From Gammaproteobacteria bacterium RBG_16_37_9 (GTDB taxonomy: Bacteria > Pseudomonadota > Gammaproteobacteria > UBA9339), in NCBI GenBank assembly GCA_001801345.1, contig MGXJ01000009.1, positions 1 to 6,732 on the forward strand: DNA of 6,732 nucleotides, read 5' to 3'. This document shows positions 6,538 through 6,732 of the stretch, piece by piece; the first letter of the stretch is position 1; each line of letters starts with the position of its first letter. A program made the translations under genes and the position numbers. Under the pieces are notes generated by a model. That model made no database searches. It was not told the DNA's origin and was given only the letters and a program-made list of their open reading frames with translations.

Positions 6538-6732
6538 ATGCAAACACGCACAAACAATTTCTCTTATCTAATGCTATTAACCACAGCTTTTTTTGTGTGG
6601 CAACTTTTGTATCTTGGTAACAGAAGCAACTTTCATGATTCGATTATAAGTGTATTTATTTTTACTAAAGGTGGGGTTAAGTTGCCCTGGCCTATTTTTA
6701 TCACAATCGTGATTAATTATTTTTTACTGTTT
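6538..6732 (+). CDS. N-terminal part of a probable membrane protein, cut by the window end
   Basis: An ATG at 6538, five bases after the previous stop, opens 65 codons with no stop up to the window edge. An upstream in-frame TGA at 6523-6525 makes this the first available ATG. The residues read as a short polar N-terminus (MQTRTNN), a hydrophobic segment at about 9-26, a polar stretch (GNRSNFHDS), and a second hydrophobic region from about 38 broken by TKGGVKLPWP and resuming at ~53-65. This is the pattern of a multi-spanning membrane protein. The ribosome binding site is weak (ATAAG at 6529-6533); a GAGG at 6518-6521, inside the tandem repeat, is rather far away at 16 bases. Position and strand suggest the same transcription unit as the GT-C-like gene. 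I do not recognise the family. Confidence 0.6.
   Translation, partial: MQTRTNNFSYLMLLTTAFFVWQLLYLGNRSNFHDSIISVFIFTKGGVKLPWPIFITIVINYFLLF

Noticed and set aside
6423..6620. Plus-strand 65-codon frame through the repeat element
   Set aside because: It begins inside the palindromic repeat, overlaps the end of the membrane-protein gene and the start of the next, and its sequence is only the repeat read in another frame (PRMTK repeats).
6698..6711. Short inverted repeat ATCAC / GTGAT
   Set aside because: A 5-bp stem in an AT-rich coding region is expected by chance.

Overview
This is an AT-rich bacterial window with four genes in a row on the + strand and almost no space between them. The first two gene junctions are ATGA stop/start overlaps and the third is a 5-base gap, so the set reads as one transcription unit. 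No promoter or terminator is visible. The unit begins upstream of base 1 and runs past base 6732.

Bases 1-5141 encode alpha-glucan (glycogen-type) metabolism. The first gene (1-876, 5' end missing) is a GH57 alpha-amylase-type glycoside hydrolase with both catalytic carboxylates visible. The second (873-5141) encodes a single 1422-residue polypeptide. Its first ~535 residues are a GT3 glycogen synthase, the family typical of eukaryotes. Residues ~575-1422 are a complete short-type GT35 alpha-glucan phosphorylase with its own N-terminal DUF3417-like region. One chain would therefore both elongate alpha-1,4-glucan from a nucleotide sugar and shorten it by phosphorolysis to glucose-1-phosphate. 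The GH57 enzyme would trim or rearrange the same polymer. Both active sites look intact.

Bases 5138-6532 encode a multi-spanning membrane protein resembling GT-C fold, lipid-sugar-dependent glycosyltransferases: an acidic residue and a WHPP motif lie in the first external loop, and there is a late EFRY motif. Its last ~35 codons come from a GC-rich palindromic repeat (6424-6479) that passes into a 24-bp in-frame tandem repeat, giving an acidic PEDDK-type tail. Five bases later a further membrane-protein gene begins (6538) and leaves the window; its function is unknown.

The taxonomic clue is the palindromic element. Its translation (SGDPRVKPEDD) resembles the dispersed palindromes common in Alphaproteobacteria and recalls the Rickettsia palindromic elements that insert in frame into genes. 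With the strong AT bias this suggests an AT-rich alphaproteobacterium, possibly host-associated, but that is inference. The GT3 and GH57 genes are more familiar from Bacteroidetes-like bacteria and eukaryotes, so horizontal origin of the glycogen cluster is a reasonable hypothesis.
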